This document shows, one piece after another, positions 25,605-33,910 of a DNA stretch of 64,000 bases. The stretch covers positions 248,001-312,000 of the forward strand of contig NZ_NPKP01000007.1 of NCBI RefSeq assembly GCF_008329585.1, in the 5' to 3' direction. Both the position numbers and the translations under genes were made by a program. Within the stretch, counting starts at the first letter, position 1, and each line of letters starts with the position of its first letter. The notes below the pieces were generated by a model. It was not told where the DNA came from, ran no database searches, and was given only the letters and a program-made list of their open reading frames with translations. This DNA is from Mycolicibacterium sp. P9-22. Lineage in GTDB: Bacteria; Actinomycetota; Actinomycetes; Mycobacteriales; Mycobacteriaceae.

Positions 25605-27155
25605 ATGGCAGGTTTCCGGTTAACCACGAAGGTTCAGGTAAGCGGCTGGCGCTTCCTGCTGCGCCGTGTCGAGCACGCCATCGTGCGGCGCGACACCCGG
25701 ATGTTCGACGATCCGCTGCAGTTCTACAGCCGGGCGGTGATGGCAGGTATCGCCATCGCCGTGGTCGTCTGCCTCGGCGCGGTGCTGCTCGCATATTTCA
25801 AGCCGCTCGGCAAGCGGGGTTCGGACACGCTTCTCGTCGATCGCACCACCAATCAGCTCTACGTTTTGGTTCCCGGGTCCGATGACATCCGGCCCGTCTA
25901 CAACCTGACTTCGGCGCGTCTCGTGCTGGGCAACCCGGCCAATCCCTCTGCGGTCAAGTCCGAAGAACTCAACCGGATGACGAAGGGCCAGCCGATCGGC
26001 ATCCCGGGTGCGCCGTATGCGACCCCGGTCGGCGCGCCGACGTCGTCGTGGTCGTTGTGCGACACGGTGATCAAGCCGGACAGTGTGGCACCCGAGGTCC
26101 AGACCTCGGCTCTGGTGATGCCGTTGTCGGTGGATGCGTCGGTCGGGCCGATGACACCGAGGCAGGGTGTGCTGGTCTCCTTCAAGGACCGCACCTGGCT
26201 GGTGACCGACGACGGTAGGCATGCCATCGACCTGGCCGACCGCGCCATCACGTCGGCAGTTGGAATTCCGGTCACTGCCAGGGCAACTCCGATATCGGAG
26301 GGTCTGTTCAACGCGCTTCCCAACGTCGGGCCCTGGCAGCTGCCCGCGGTCCCGTCGGCGGGCGCGCCGAACACCGTCGGTCTGCCGCCGAACCTGGTGA
26401 TCGGTTCCGTCTTCAAGACCATCACCGACAACACCGAACAACGCTATGTGGTGCTGCCCGACGGGGTGGCGAAGGTCAACGGCACTACGGCCGCTGCGCT
26501 GCGCGCGACCAACTCATTCGGCCTCATCACCTCGCCTTCGGTCGAGTCCAGTGACGTCGCAGCGATTCCCGAGCAGGTCTTCGTCTCGCCTCTGCCCGAC
26601 CAGCCGATGGACATCAGACTCCGCCATGACGCGCCCACGCTGTGCTGGAGCTGGCAGCGCGAGCCCGGCGACCAGGCACCGCGCCAGACCGTCATCAGCG
26701 GCCGGCACCTACCGGTCCCGGCTTCGCGGCTGAACAGTGGTATCGAGCAGATTGCCGGTAATGCAACGGTGTTCATCGAGGACGGTCAGTTCATCCGGCT
26801 GCAGTCACCGGACCCCCGATACGGAGAAAGCCTGTACTACATCGACCCGCAGGGCGTGCGGTACGGGCTACCGAACGAGGACACCGCGGGAGCACTGGGA
26901 CTCAGTGGCCCCCAGACGGCCCCCTGGCAGGTGGTCAGCCTGCTGATCGACGGACCGGTCCTGACCAAGCAGGCTGCATTGCTCGAACACGACACGCTGC
27001 CCCCGGATCCGAACCCGCGCAGAGTCGATGGCCTCAGCAACAGCCAGGCAGGCCCGCCCGGTGCGCAGGCACCCGCCGCGCCGGGAGCGCCGGCAGGCGG
27101 TTTGCCCGCACCGGCGCCGGGTTCGCCGATGCCGCCAGAAGGAGCCGGTGGATGA
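25605..27155 (+). CDS. eccB1: EccB1, membrane/periplasmic core subunit of ESX-1
   Basis: 516 residues from ATG 25605. A cytosolic N-terminal segment (KVQVSGWRFLLRRVEHAIVR) leads to a single membrane helix (about residues 48-68, GIAIAVVVCLGAVLLAYFKP). The periplasmic part has two cysteines (SWSLCDTVIK near 149 and APTLCWSWQ near 346), likely forming the EccB disulfide, and the repeat domains typical of EccB. The C-terminal 40 residues are Ala/Pro/Gly-rich. It is a core component of the ESX membrane complex with EccC, EccD and EccE. Its stop overlaps the eccCa1 start (ATGA). Confidence 0.96.
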   Translation: MAGFRLTTKVQVSGWRFLLRRVEHAIVRRDTRMFDDPLQFYSRAVMAGIAIAVVVCLGAVLLAYFKPLGKRGSDTLLVDRTTNQLYVLVPGSDDIRPVYNLTSARLVLGNPANPSAVKSEELNRMTKGQPIGIPGAPYATPVGAPTSSWSLCDTVIKPDSVAPEVQTSALVMPLSVDASVGPMTPRQGVLVSFKDRTWLVTDDGRHAIDLADRAITSAVGIPVTARATPISEGLFNALPNVGPWQLPAVPSAGAPNTVGLPPNLVIGSVFKTITDNTEQRYVVLPDGVAKVNGTTAAALRATNSFGLITSPSVESSDVAAIPEQVFVSPLPDQPMDIRLRHDAPTLCWSWQREPGDQAPRQTVISGRHLPVPASRLNSGIEQIAGNATVFIEDGQFIRLQSPDPRYGESLYYIDPQGVRYGLPNEDTAGALGLSGPQTAPWQVVSLLIDGPVLTKQAALLEHDTLPPDPNPRRVDGLSNSQAGPPGAQAPAAPGAPAGGLPAPAPGSPMPPEGAGG

Positions 27156-29389
27156 CGACCAAGAAGTTCACCCCGATCATCAAGCGGGGCCCGCGGCTCA
27201 CACCCGGCGAAATCAACGTCACCCCACCGGATGACCTCGGAATCGACATCCCACCGTCGGGTATCCAGAAGGCGCTGCCGTGGGTGATGGGCGGCGGCAT
27301 GCTCGGGATGATCGCCATCATGATCTTCACCGGCATCCGGCAGCTGTCGCCGTACATGTTGATGATGCCGCTGATGATGATCATGGGGACCGTGGGCTTC
27401 ATGGCCGGGGGCGGACCGGGCGGTAAGCGAGTGCCCGAGATCAACGCCGACCGTAAGGAGTACCTGCGTTATCTGGCAGGTCTGCGTGCCCGGGTGACGA
27501 CGTCCGCGGCCGCCCAGGTGACGTTCTTCAATTACCACGCGCCGCACCCCGAGGACCTGTTGTCGATCATCGGGACCAACCGGCAGTGGTCGCGGCAGGC
27601 CAATGCGGACTTCTTCGCCGCCACCCGGATCGGTATCGGCGCCGAGCCCGCAGTGGACCGGTTGCTCAAGCCCTCGGAGGGTGGCGAACTGTCCGGACCG
27701 TCCGGAGCGCCGCAGCCGCACCTGGAGCCGGTCAGCCACATGTGGCTGATCAAGTTCCTGCGTACCCACGGACTGATCCATGACTGCCCGAAACTGGTGC
27801 AGCTGCGCACCTTTCCGACAATTGCGATCGGTGGGGACGCCGAGCGTGCGGCGGAACTGTTGACCGCGATGATCTGCCACCTGGCGGTCTTCCATCCGCC
27901 AGACCTGGTACAGATCCGGGTGCTCACCGACAACCCGGAGGATCCGGCTTGGACGTGGCTGAAATGGCTTCCGCACGTTCAGCATCAGACCGACACCGAT
28001 GCGGCCGGACCGACCCGGCTGGTGTTCACCCGTCCGGACGGCCTCTCCGATCTCACCGCGCGTGGCCCGCACACCGCGGACGCCGCTCCCAGCGGGCCCT
28101 ACGTCGTCGTCATCGATCTCACCGGTGGCAAGGCCGGGTTCCCGGTGGACGGCCGGGCCGGGGTCACGGTCATCACCCTCGGCAACCACCGTGGGTCTGC
28201 CTACCGGATACGCCTCGACGCCGACGGCAGTGCCGATGACCGGCTGCCGAACCAGACTTTCCGGCTGGTGGTCAATGCCGCTGACCGCATGACACCGGCA
28301 CACGCCGGGCGGATCGCCCGCAAGCTCGCGGGGTGGTCGATCACCGGGACGATCATCGACAGAAACACCCGGGTGCAGAAGAAGGTCGCCACCGAATGGC
28401 ATCAGCTGGTCGGTGCGCAGACCGTCGAGGAGGTGACGCCGTCGCGCTGGCGGATGTTCGCCGACACCGATCGGGACCGGCTGAAGATCCCGTTCGGTCA
28501 CGAACTCAAGACCGGCGACATCATGTACCTCGACATCAAGGAAGGCGCCGAGTTCGGTGCCGGGCCGCACGGCATGCTGATCGGTACCACGGGGTCGGGC
28601 AAGTCGGAATTCCTTCGCACACTGATCCTTTCGCTCGCGGCAACCCACCATCCGGACCAGGTGAACCTGCTGCTCACCGACTTCAAGGGCGGTTCGACGT
28701 TCCTGGGCATGGAGAAGCTGCCACACACGGCGGCGGTGGTGACCAACATGGAGGAGGAAGCCGAACTGGTCAGCCGCATGGGCGAGGTGCTCACCGGTGA
28801 ACTCGACCGGCGGCAATCCATCCTGCGCCAGGCCGGCATCCAGGTCGGAGCGGCCGGTGCACTCTCCGGTGTCGCCGAGTACGAGAAACACCGGGAACGC
28901 GGGGCGGACCTGGCGCCGCTGCCCACCCTGTTCGTCGTGGTCGACGAATTCGCCGAACTGCTGCAGAACCACCCGGACTTCATCGCGCTGTTCGACCGGA
29001 TCTGCCGCGTCGGCCGGTCGCTGCGCGTGCACCTGCTGCTGGCCACCCAGTCGCTCAACACCGGCGGCGTGCGGATCGACAAGCTCGAACCCAACCTGAC
29101 GTACCGGATTGCGCTGCGCACCACCAGCTCCGCCGAGTCGAAGGCCGTGATCGGTACCCCGGAGGCGCAGTACATCACCAATAAAGAGAGCGGTGTGGGC
29201 TTCCTGCGGGTCGGTATGGAGGACCCGGTCAAATTCCGCAGCGTCTACACCGGGACCAACTATGTTCCGGCTTCGGCGATCACCGCCGACGGTGACGTCG
29301 CGCCGCGATCGCACGCGCCCAGCCGGGTGCGTATCCAGCCGTTCACGGCCGCGCCGATGATGGATGCGACGGAGGTGACTTCGCGATGA
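27152..29389 (+). CDS. eccCa1: EccCa1, membrane ATPase subunit of ESX-1
   Basis: 745 residues from ATG 27152. Two membrane helices lie at about residues 43-90 (MGGGMLGMIAIMIFTG and YMLMMPLMMIMGTVGFMAGG). The FtsK/SpoIIIE-type ATPase domain follows: Walker A LIGTTGSGKSEFLRTL (about 475-490), then LLLTDFKGGSTFLGMEKLPH and Walker B LPTLFVVVDEFAELL (about 590-604). As in ESX-1 of slow growers the EccC protein is split into Ca and Cb, encoded by separate adjacent genes. The stop TGA (29387-29389) overlaps the ATG of a repeat micro-ORF before eccCb1. Confidence 0.96.
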   Translation: MTTKKFTPIIKRGPRLTPGEINVTPPDDLGIDIPPSGIQKALPWVMGGGMLGMIAIMIFTGIRQLSPYMLMMPLMMIMGTVGFMAGGGPGGKRVPEINADRKEYLRYLAGLRARVTTSAAAQVTFFNYHAPHPEDLLSIIGTNRQWSRQANADFFAATRIGIGAEPAVDRLLKPSEGGELSGPSGAPQPHLEPVSHMWLIKFLRTHGLIHDCPKLVQLRTFPTIAIGGDAERAAELLTAMICHLAVFHPPDLVQIRVLTDNPEDPAWTWLKWLPHVQHQTDTDAAGPTRLVFTRPDGLSDLTARGPHTADAAPSGPYVVVIDLTGGKAGFPVDGRAGVTVITLGNHRGSAYRIRLDADGSADDRLPNQTFRLVVNAADRMTPAHAGRIARKLAGWSITGTIIDRNTRVQKKVATEWHQLVGAQTVEEVTPSRWRMFADTDRDRLKIPFGHELKTGDIMYLDIKEGAEFGAGPHGMLIGTTGSGKSEFLRTLILSLAATHHPDQVNLLLTDFKGGSTFLGMEKLPHTAAVVTNMEEEAELVSRMGEVLTGELDRRQSILRQAGIQVGAAGALSGVAEYEKHRERGADLAPLPTLFVVVDEFAELLQNHPDFIALFDRICRVGRSLRVHLLLATQSLNTGGVRIDKLEPNLTYRIALRTTSSAESKAVIGTPEAQYITNKESGVGFLRVGMEDPVKFRSVYTGTNYVPASAITADGDVAPRSHAPSRVRIQPFTAAPMMDATEVTSR

Positions 29390-29492
29390 CGTTCAGCGAG
29401 GAGCCGGAGGCGGTCCGGGCGATGACTTTCAGCGAGGAGCCGGAGGCGGTCCGGGCGATGACTTTCAGCGAGGAGCCGGAGGCGGATCGCGC
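29386..29492 (+). repeat. Three tandem 36-bp direct repeats (last unit 35 bp) carrying a start signal
   Basis: Units begin at ATG 29386, 29422 and 29458; eccCb1 begins 35 bases after the last. The first two differ only at ATGACG/ATGACT; the third diverges at its end (GATCGCGC in place of GTCCGGGCG). The sequence ATGAC...GAGGAGCCGGAGGCGG is shared by all and resembles the eccCb1 start itself (ATGACG). Confidence 0.95.
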
Positions 29493-29496
29493 ATGA
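29386..29496 (+). CDS. 36-codon micro-ORF of three 12-codon repeats between eccCa1 and eccCb1
   Basis: ATG 29386 overlaps the eccCa1 stop (ATGA) and the TGA at 29494-29496 overlaps the eccCb1 ATG (29493). The product is MTFSEEPEAVRA three times, the last ending EADRA. Each 36-bp repeat carries GGAGG about 11 bases before the next ATG, so the unit is a whole translation-start region. The last unit is 35 bp, which moves eccCb1 into another frame and lets the micro-ORF stop. It is not present in M. tuberculosis, where eccCa1 and eccCb1 lie close together. Whether the peptide is made, or only aids ribosome hand-over to eccCb1, is unknown. Confidence 0.65.
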   Translation: MTFSEEPEAVRAMTFSEEPEAVRAMTFSEEPEADRA

Positions 29497-31241
29497 CGAC
29501 GGCAGAAGAGCCCCGCGTCCTGCGCGAGGTCGTGTTGGGGCAGCTGGCCACCGGTGAGGAACGCGCCTACAAGATGTGGCTGCCGCCGCTGACCGATCCG
29601 ACACCGGTCAACGAGCTCGTGGAACGCGATCAGGCCCAGCCGCTGCGCTTCGGGCTCGGCATCATGGATGAGCCGCGCCGGCACCGCCAGGAGGTATGGG
29701 GCATCGATGTGTCCGCGGCGGCGGGCAACATCGCGATCGGCGGTGCGCCCCAGACGGGCAAGTCGACATTCCTTCAGACCCTGGTGCTTTCGGCCGCAGC
29801 CACGCACACCCCGCGTCAGGTGCAGTTCTACTGCATCGATCTCGGCGGCGGCGGCCTGATGTACCTGGAGGATCTGCCGCACGTCGGCGGGGTGGCCACC
29901 CGTTCCGAACCCGACCGGGTCAACCGCGCGGTCGCCGAGATGAAAGCCATACTGCGACAGCGCGAAGCGATGTTCAAGCAGTACCGCGTGGGATCCATCG
30001 CGACCTATCGTCAGATGCGCGACGACCCCAACCATCCCGCCTCGGCGGACCCGTTCGGCGACGTCTTCCTGGTGATCGACGGCTGGCCGGCGTTCGTGTC
30101 GGAGTTCCCTGACTTGGAGCCGGTGGTCCAGGATCTCGCGGGGCAGGGGCTCGCCTTCGGGGTGCACACCATCATCTCCACGCCACGCTGGACCGAGCTG
30201 AAGTCGCGCGTGCGCGATTATCTGGGCACCAAGGTCGAATTCCGCCTCGGCGACGTCAACGAGACCCAGGTTGACCGGATGACCCGCGACATCCCGGCGA
30301 ACCGGCCGGGGCGCGCCATCTCGATGGAGAAGCATCACCTGATGATCGGTGTGCCGCGCCTCGACGGCGTGCACAGCGCGGCCGACATCGTTCCGGCCAT
30401 CACCGCCGCGGTGGACCACATCGCCTCGTTGCACACCGATGAAGCTCCGCGGGTGCGTGTGCTGCCGGAGCGCATCCACCTGCACGAACTGGACCCGGCC
30501 CCGCCGGGCCCGGACGCCGATTACCGGACGCGATGGACGGTCCCGGTCGGTATCCGCGAATCCGACCTGTCGGTGGCCTACAACAGCATGTCGGTGACAC
30601 CGCACCTGCTGATATTCGGCGCGCCGAAGTCCGGAAAGACGACGATCGCGGCTGCCGTGGCGCAGGCGATCTGTGCCCGCAACGACCCGACCCAGGTGCG
30701 GTTCATGCTGGCCGACTACCGGTCCGGCCTGCTGGACGCGGTACCGCAGAGCCACTTGCTCGACGCCGGCGCGGTCAACCGCAACAGCGCCTCACTGGAG
30801 GAGTCGATCAAGGCGCTGGCCGTCAACCTGAAGAAGCGTCTCCCGCCGCCGGACCTGACCACCGCTCAGTTGCGGGCCAGGTCATGGTGGACCGGACCGG
30901 ATGTGGTGCTGCTGGTCGACGACTGGCACATGATCGTCGCGGCGGCAGGCATGATCCCGCCGATGGCGCCGCTGTCGGCGCTGTTGCCCGCCTCCGCCGA
31001 TATCGGTCTGCACATCGTGGTGACCTGTCAGATGAGCCAGGCGCACCGGGCCACCATGGACAAGTTCGTCGGGTCCGCGTTCGGGGCCGGATCCCCGACC
31101 TTGTTCCTGTCCGGTGACAAGACGGAGTTCCCGTCCAGCCAGTTCAAACTCAAGCGCAGGCCCCCTGGCCAGGCACTTCTGGTGTCCCCGGACGGCCGGG
31201 AGGTCGTGCAGGCGGCCTATGTCGACCCTCCCGAAGAATAA
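29493..31241 (+). CDS. eccCb1: EccCb1, cytosolic ATPase subunit that recognises substrates
   Basis: 582 residues from ATG 29493; the start TTAEEPRVLREVVLGQL parallels M. tuberculosis EccCb1. It has two FtsK/SpoIIIE-like ATPase domains: IGGAPQTGKSTFLQTL (about 83-98) with VFLVIDGWPAF, and IFGAPKSGKTTIAAAV (about 374-389) with VVLLVDDWHMIV. The last domain binds the C-terminal signal of EsxB in related species. It joins EccCa1 at the membrane to form one working motor. Translationally overlaps the repeat micro-ORF. A promoter for the next genes follows the stop. Confidence 0.96.
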   Translation: MTTAEEPRVLREVVLGQLATGEERAYKMWLPPLTDPTPVNELVERDQAQPLRFGLGIMDEPRRHRQEVWGIDVSAAAGNIAIGGAPQTGKSTFLQTLVLSAAATHTPRQVQFYCIDLGGGGLMYLEDLPHVGGVATRSEPDRVNRAVAEMKAILRQREAMFKQYRVGSIATYRQMRDDPNHPASADPFGDVFLVIDGWPAFVSEFPDLEPVVQDLAGQGLAFGVHTIISTPRWTELKSRVRDYLGTKVEFRLGDVNETQVDRMTRDIPANRPGRAISMEKHHLMIGVPRLDGVHSAADIVPAITAAVDHIASLHTDEAPRVRVLPERIHLHELDPAPPGPDADYRTRWTVPVGIRESDLSVAYNSMSVTPHLLIFGAPKSGKTTIAAAVAQAICARNDPTQVRFMLADYRSGLLDAVPQSHLLDAGAVNRNSASLEESIKALAVNLKKRLPPPDLTTAQLRARSWWTGPDVVLLVDDWHMIVAAAGMIPPMAPLSALLPASADIGLHIVVTCQMSQAHRATMDKFVGSAFGAGSPTLFLSGDKTEFPSSQFKLKRRPPGQALLVSPDGREVVQAAYVDPPEE

Positions 31242-31246
31242 GTGCG

Positions 31247-31274
31247 TTGAGCACCCCCAAACCGCGGTTAGTAT
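31247..31274 (+). promoter_or_regulatory. Internal promoter for PE35-PPE68-esxBA
   Basis: TTGAGC (31247-31252), 16 bases, TAGTAT (31269-31274), about 145 bases before ATG 31420. It lies just after the eccCb1 stop and would give the abundant Esx substrates their own transcription, with a leader of about 140 bases. Confidence 0.6.
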
Positions 31275-31419
31275 GGAATCCGAGCCGCTCAGCAAAATTG
31301 ACGGCAACGCGCTAGCAAACGAGTCGGGGGAACGATTCTGATGCGACGGAGCAACAGCTGCGTCCCCCCTTTACATGAGCTTTTCCAGCAATTTTGGAAT
31401 CTGTGAGGAGGATCTGCAA

Positions 31420-31716
31420 ATGCAACCGCTGCAACACAACCCCGGGGTTCTGGGGATCGGTAATCAGGTTATCGCAAACGGATCGCGCGGCCTGGCGACC
31501 GGCACCGCCGCCACCACCGAAGCCGCTGCCCTGATCCCGGCCGGTGCCGAAGAGGTATCGGCGCAGGCCGTGCTGGCATTCGCCAGCGAGAGCATGCAAA
31601 TGGCAGCGCTGAACGCCTATGCGCAGCAGGAGTTGGCACGCACCGGTGCTGCGTACCTGGAGGCCACCGGGATCTACACGACGGTGGACTCAGAGTCCGC
31701 CGCGACGCTCTCCTAA
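31420..31716 (+). CDS. PE35: PE35-like PE protein
   Basis: 98 residues from ATG 31420, with GAGGAGG upstream; an in-frame ATG at 31375 is less likely because the family starts here. NPGVLGIGNQVIANGSRGLA and ALIPAGAEEVSAQAVLAFAS (about 35-54) parallel M. tuberculosis PE35 (GLVPAGADEVSAQAATAF). The end carries a Y-x-x-x-D/E-like signal (YTTVDSE, about 86-92). No PE signature at the very start, as in PE35. It pairs with PPE68 and is delivered by EspG1. It may help EsxBA expression or export. Confidence 0.9.
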   Translation: MQPLQHNPGVLGIGNQVIANGSRGLATGTAATTEAAALIPAGAEEVSAQAVLAFASESMQMAALNAYAQQELARTGAAYLEATGIYTTVDSESAATLS

Positions 31717-31755
31717 CCGGATCCGCAGCCACAACGAGACTGGGCTCAGCAAACC

Positions 31756-33099
31756 ATGACGACGGTACCCGCAATTGTGCCGATGCTGTACGCGGCATTG
31801 CCACCGGAGATCAACACCGGCCGATTGATGGCCGGTGCCGGTGCTGCGCCCATGTACCAAGCCGCTGCCGCTTGGGAAATGTTGGCCATCGCCATGGAGA
31901 CCCAGGCAGAGGAACTGTCGGCGAGCCTGGCCTCGCTAGCGGGGTCCTGGCAGGGTGGTGCCAGCGAGCGGGCGATCTCGTCGACCATGCCGATGGTGGT
32001 GTGGCTGCGGACCAGCGCCCTGCAAGCGCAGAAGCGGGCCATGCAGGCGATCCAGCAGGCAAACTCCTATCTGTTGGCGATGGCGGTCACTCCGCCGCTC
32101 GTCGAGATTGAGCTGAACCACGTCACCCACGCGGTGCTCGAGGCGACCAACTTCCTCGGGGTGAATGCGGTGCCGATCGGCGTCAACGAGTTCGACTACT
32201 TCGTGCGGATGTGGACCCAGGCGGCCGTGGCGATGCACGGCTATCAGTTGGAGACGGCCGCGAACACCGTGTTCGAGCCGATTCCGCCGTTGAAGCCCAT
32301 GGTGATACCCGGCGTCGGTGAGGCCACCCTCGGTATGTCCACCGGAAGGATCGCGGCGACCCTGCCCGGTTCGGTGATGCGCGAGATGGCCTTCGGCCAT
32401 GTCACCGCACAGGCCGCCGTCGAATCGGCCGGCCTGCACGCCGGTCGCGCCGCCGCGCAGGCCAATTTCTCAGCGGTCGCCGCGCAGAGCCAGTCCCGTA
32501 AGGCCGAGAACGCCGCCGAACAGACCAACGGTGAGCCCGAGCAGTTGATGCAAGGTGTGCAGCAGGGTGCGCAGATCGGTATGCAGCTCGGTTCGCAATT
32601 GGGTTCCATGGCGATGCAGGCACCGCAGCAGATGATGCAGACCGTCGCCCAGCCCATGCAGCAGCTCGTCGCGCCGATGCAGCAGGTCAGTTCGATGTTC
32701 GGCCAGATGGGCTCGGGCGGAGTGAACAACGGGGCACAGTTCGGATTGATGGGGGCCAGCCCGTTCTCCAACCACCCGCTCGCCGGGGGCACGGGCCCTG
32801 CGACGGGCGCGGGTCTCGTCCGGGCGGCATCACTACCGGGCGCTGGTGGCACCCTGGCGAGTACCCCCCTGATGAACAGCCTGATCGCCCAGCCGACGGC
32901 CGGCGCCGCTGTGCCCACCGGCGCGGCCGCCGGTGGCGCGGGCGCGGGTCTGGCACCGGTGGGTGCCGGTGCTGGTGGTGGTCCGATGGGGGGCATGGGG
33001 AGTGCCGGCAAGCGTGGTGGCAACAGACAGAGCCTGGCAACGCCGTCGCAGCTGGCCCACGATCTGGGCGAAGATGAAGACGAGGACGACGACTGGTGA
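31756..33099 (+). CDS. PPE68: PPE68-like PPE protein
   Basis: 447 residues from ATG 31756 (an in-frame ATG at 31783 corresponds to the start in M. tuberculosis). The PPE motif is LPPEINTGRLMAGAGAAPMY, followed by a WQGG (about 65) turn and PMVVWLRTSALQAQKRAMQA, ATNFLGVNAVPI and EFDYFVRMWTQAA, all matching PPE68. After about residue 190 it is Gln/Met- and Gly-rich, then LMGASPFSNHPLAGG, GLVRAASLPGAGGTLASTPL as in PPE68, and a very acidic end (GEDEDEDDDW). It forms a pair with PE35 and is exported or sits at the cell envelope. Confidence 0.94.
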   Translation: MTTVPAIVPMLYAALPPEINTGRLMAGAGAAPMYQAAAAWEMLAIAMETQAEELSASLASLAGSWQGGASERAISSTMPMVVWLRTSALQAQKRAMQAIQQANSYLLAMAVTPPLVEIELNHVTHAVLEATNFLGVNAVPIGVNEFDYFVRMWTQAAVAMHGYQLETAANTVFEPIPPLKPMVIPGVGEATLGMSTGRIAATLPGSVMREMAFGHVTAQAAVESAGLHAGRAAAQANFSAVAAQSQSRKAENAAEQTNGEPEQLMQGVQQGAQIGMQLGSQLGSMAMQAPQQMMQTVAQPMQQLVAPMQQVSSMFGQMGSGGVNNGAQFGLMGASPFSNHPLAGGTGPATGAGLVRAASLPGAGGTLASTPLMNSLIAQPTAGAAVPTGAAAGGAGAGLAPVGAGAGGGPMGGMGSAGKRGGNRQSLATPSQLAHDLGEDEDEDDDW

Positions 33100-33190
33100 A
33101 TCGTCCACCAACACATGACTTCCCGGCCGAGGGGGCTGGAAGACTCGCCACCCGTGGTGAGGACACAGGAAAACAGAAAGAGTACCGAGC

Positions 33191-33493
33191 ATGGCACAGA
33201 TGAATACAGATGCCGCTGTCCTCGCCAAAGAGGCAGCGAACTTCGAGCGCATCTCCGGGGAGCTGAAGAGCGTCATCGCCCAGGTCGAAGGCACCGGTGG
33301 CGCGCTGCAGGCGCAGATGGTCGGCCAGGCGGGCACCGCCGCTCAGGCGGCGCTGCTGCGCTTCCACGAGGCGGCGGAGCGACAGACTCAAGAGCTTGCC
33401 GACATCACCTCGAACATCCAGACGGCCGGCATGCAGTACACCACGGCCGACGATGACCAGGCCGCGAACCTGTCGTCGGCGATGAACCTCTGA
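33191..33493 (+). CDS. esxB: EsxB (CFP-10), with a Met in place of the WXG Trp
   Basis: 100 residues from ATG 33191, matching the helical hairpin of CFP-10: TDAAVLAKEAANFERISGEL, then the turn LQAQMVGQAGTAAQAAL, and NIQTAGMQYTTADDDQA. The WXG turn has Met-Val-Gly (M43-V-G) where M. tuberculosis has Trp-Arg-Gly. The C-terminal secretion signal YTTAD (Y-x-x-x-D) is present, followed by a flexible tail that EccCb1 binds. It forms a 1:1 dimer with EsxA. The gene lies 40 bases before esxA. Confidence 0.95.
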   Translation: MAQMNTDAAVLAKEAANFERISGELKSVIAQVEGTGGALQAQMVGQAGTAAQAALLRFHEAAERQTQELADITSNIQTAGMQYTTADDDQAANLSSAMNL

Positions 33494-33533
33494 CCCTCAA
33501 CCACTTTCAGAAACTTCCAGAAGGAGTTAACAC

Positions 33534-33821
33534 ATGACGGAACAGGTTTGGCAGTTCGCCGGTATCGAAGGCGGCGCTCAGGAGATCAATCAGGCTGTCG
33601 TCCGCACCGACGGGCTCCTCGATGAGGGCAAGGCTTCGCTGGCTGCGCTGGCCTCGGTGTGGGGTGGCTCCGGTTCGGAGTCCTACCAGGCCGTGCAGGC
33701 GCGTTGGGACAGCACCTCGGCGGAGCTCAATGCCGCGCTGCAGAACCTTGCGCAGACCATCAGCGAGTCCGGGCAGAACATGTCGCAGGTCGAGAACGGC
33801 GTCACCGGGATGTTCGCCTAG
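33534..33821 (+). CDS. esxA: EsxA (ESAT-6), main ESX-1 substrate
   Basis: 95 residues from ATG 33534, with AAGGAGTT upstream. It keeps the WXG turn (ASVWGGSGSES, Trp43) and the helices of ESAT-6: GIEGGAQEINQAVVRTDGLL, QAVQARWDSTSAELNAALQN, and the end GQNMSQVENGVTGMFA. It is secreted as a dimer with EsxB and is linked to membrane damage in pathogens and to DNA transfer in M. smegmatis. A strong hairpin follows before espI. Confidence 0.96.
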   Translation: MTEQVWQFAGIEGGAQEINQAVVRTDGLLDEGKASLAALASVWGGSGSESYQAVQARWDSTSAELNAALQNLAQTISESGQNMSQVENGVTGMFA

Positions 33822-33835
33822 CTCCACACGGCGTC

Positions 33836-33872
33836 GGGTGGGCGGACTAGCCTCTGGCATGTCCGCCCACCC
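33836..33872 (+). terminator. Hairpin between esxA and espI, likely attenuator or end of the esxBA message
   Basis: GGGTGGGCGGAC (33836-33847) pairs perfectly with GTCCGCCCACCC (33861-33872), a 12-bp G+C-rich stem with a 13-base loop. It starts 15 bases after the esxA stop and ends 38 bases before espI. With no U-run it may be a partial terminator or an RNA stabiliser, and would keep esxBA mRNA higher than that of espI-eccD1. Confidence 0.65.
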
Positions 33873-33910
33873 TGTGCGTTGGTGCCATCGCACTACCTTG
33901 AGAGGTGAAT

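Noticed and set aside
26837..29314. An 825-codon open frame on the minus strand
   Set aside because: It lies opposite eccB1 and eccCa1, which match their families along their length. Its product is Arg/His/Gly-rich with no motif; long antisense frames are usual in G+C-rich DNA.
29386..29492. CRISPR-like array (three regular repeats)
   Set aside because: The repeats are joined end to end with no spacers, and they code in frame between two coupled genes.
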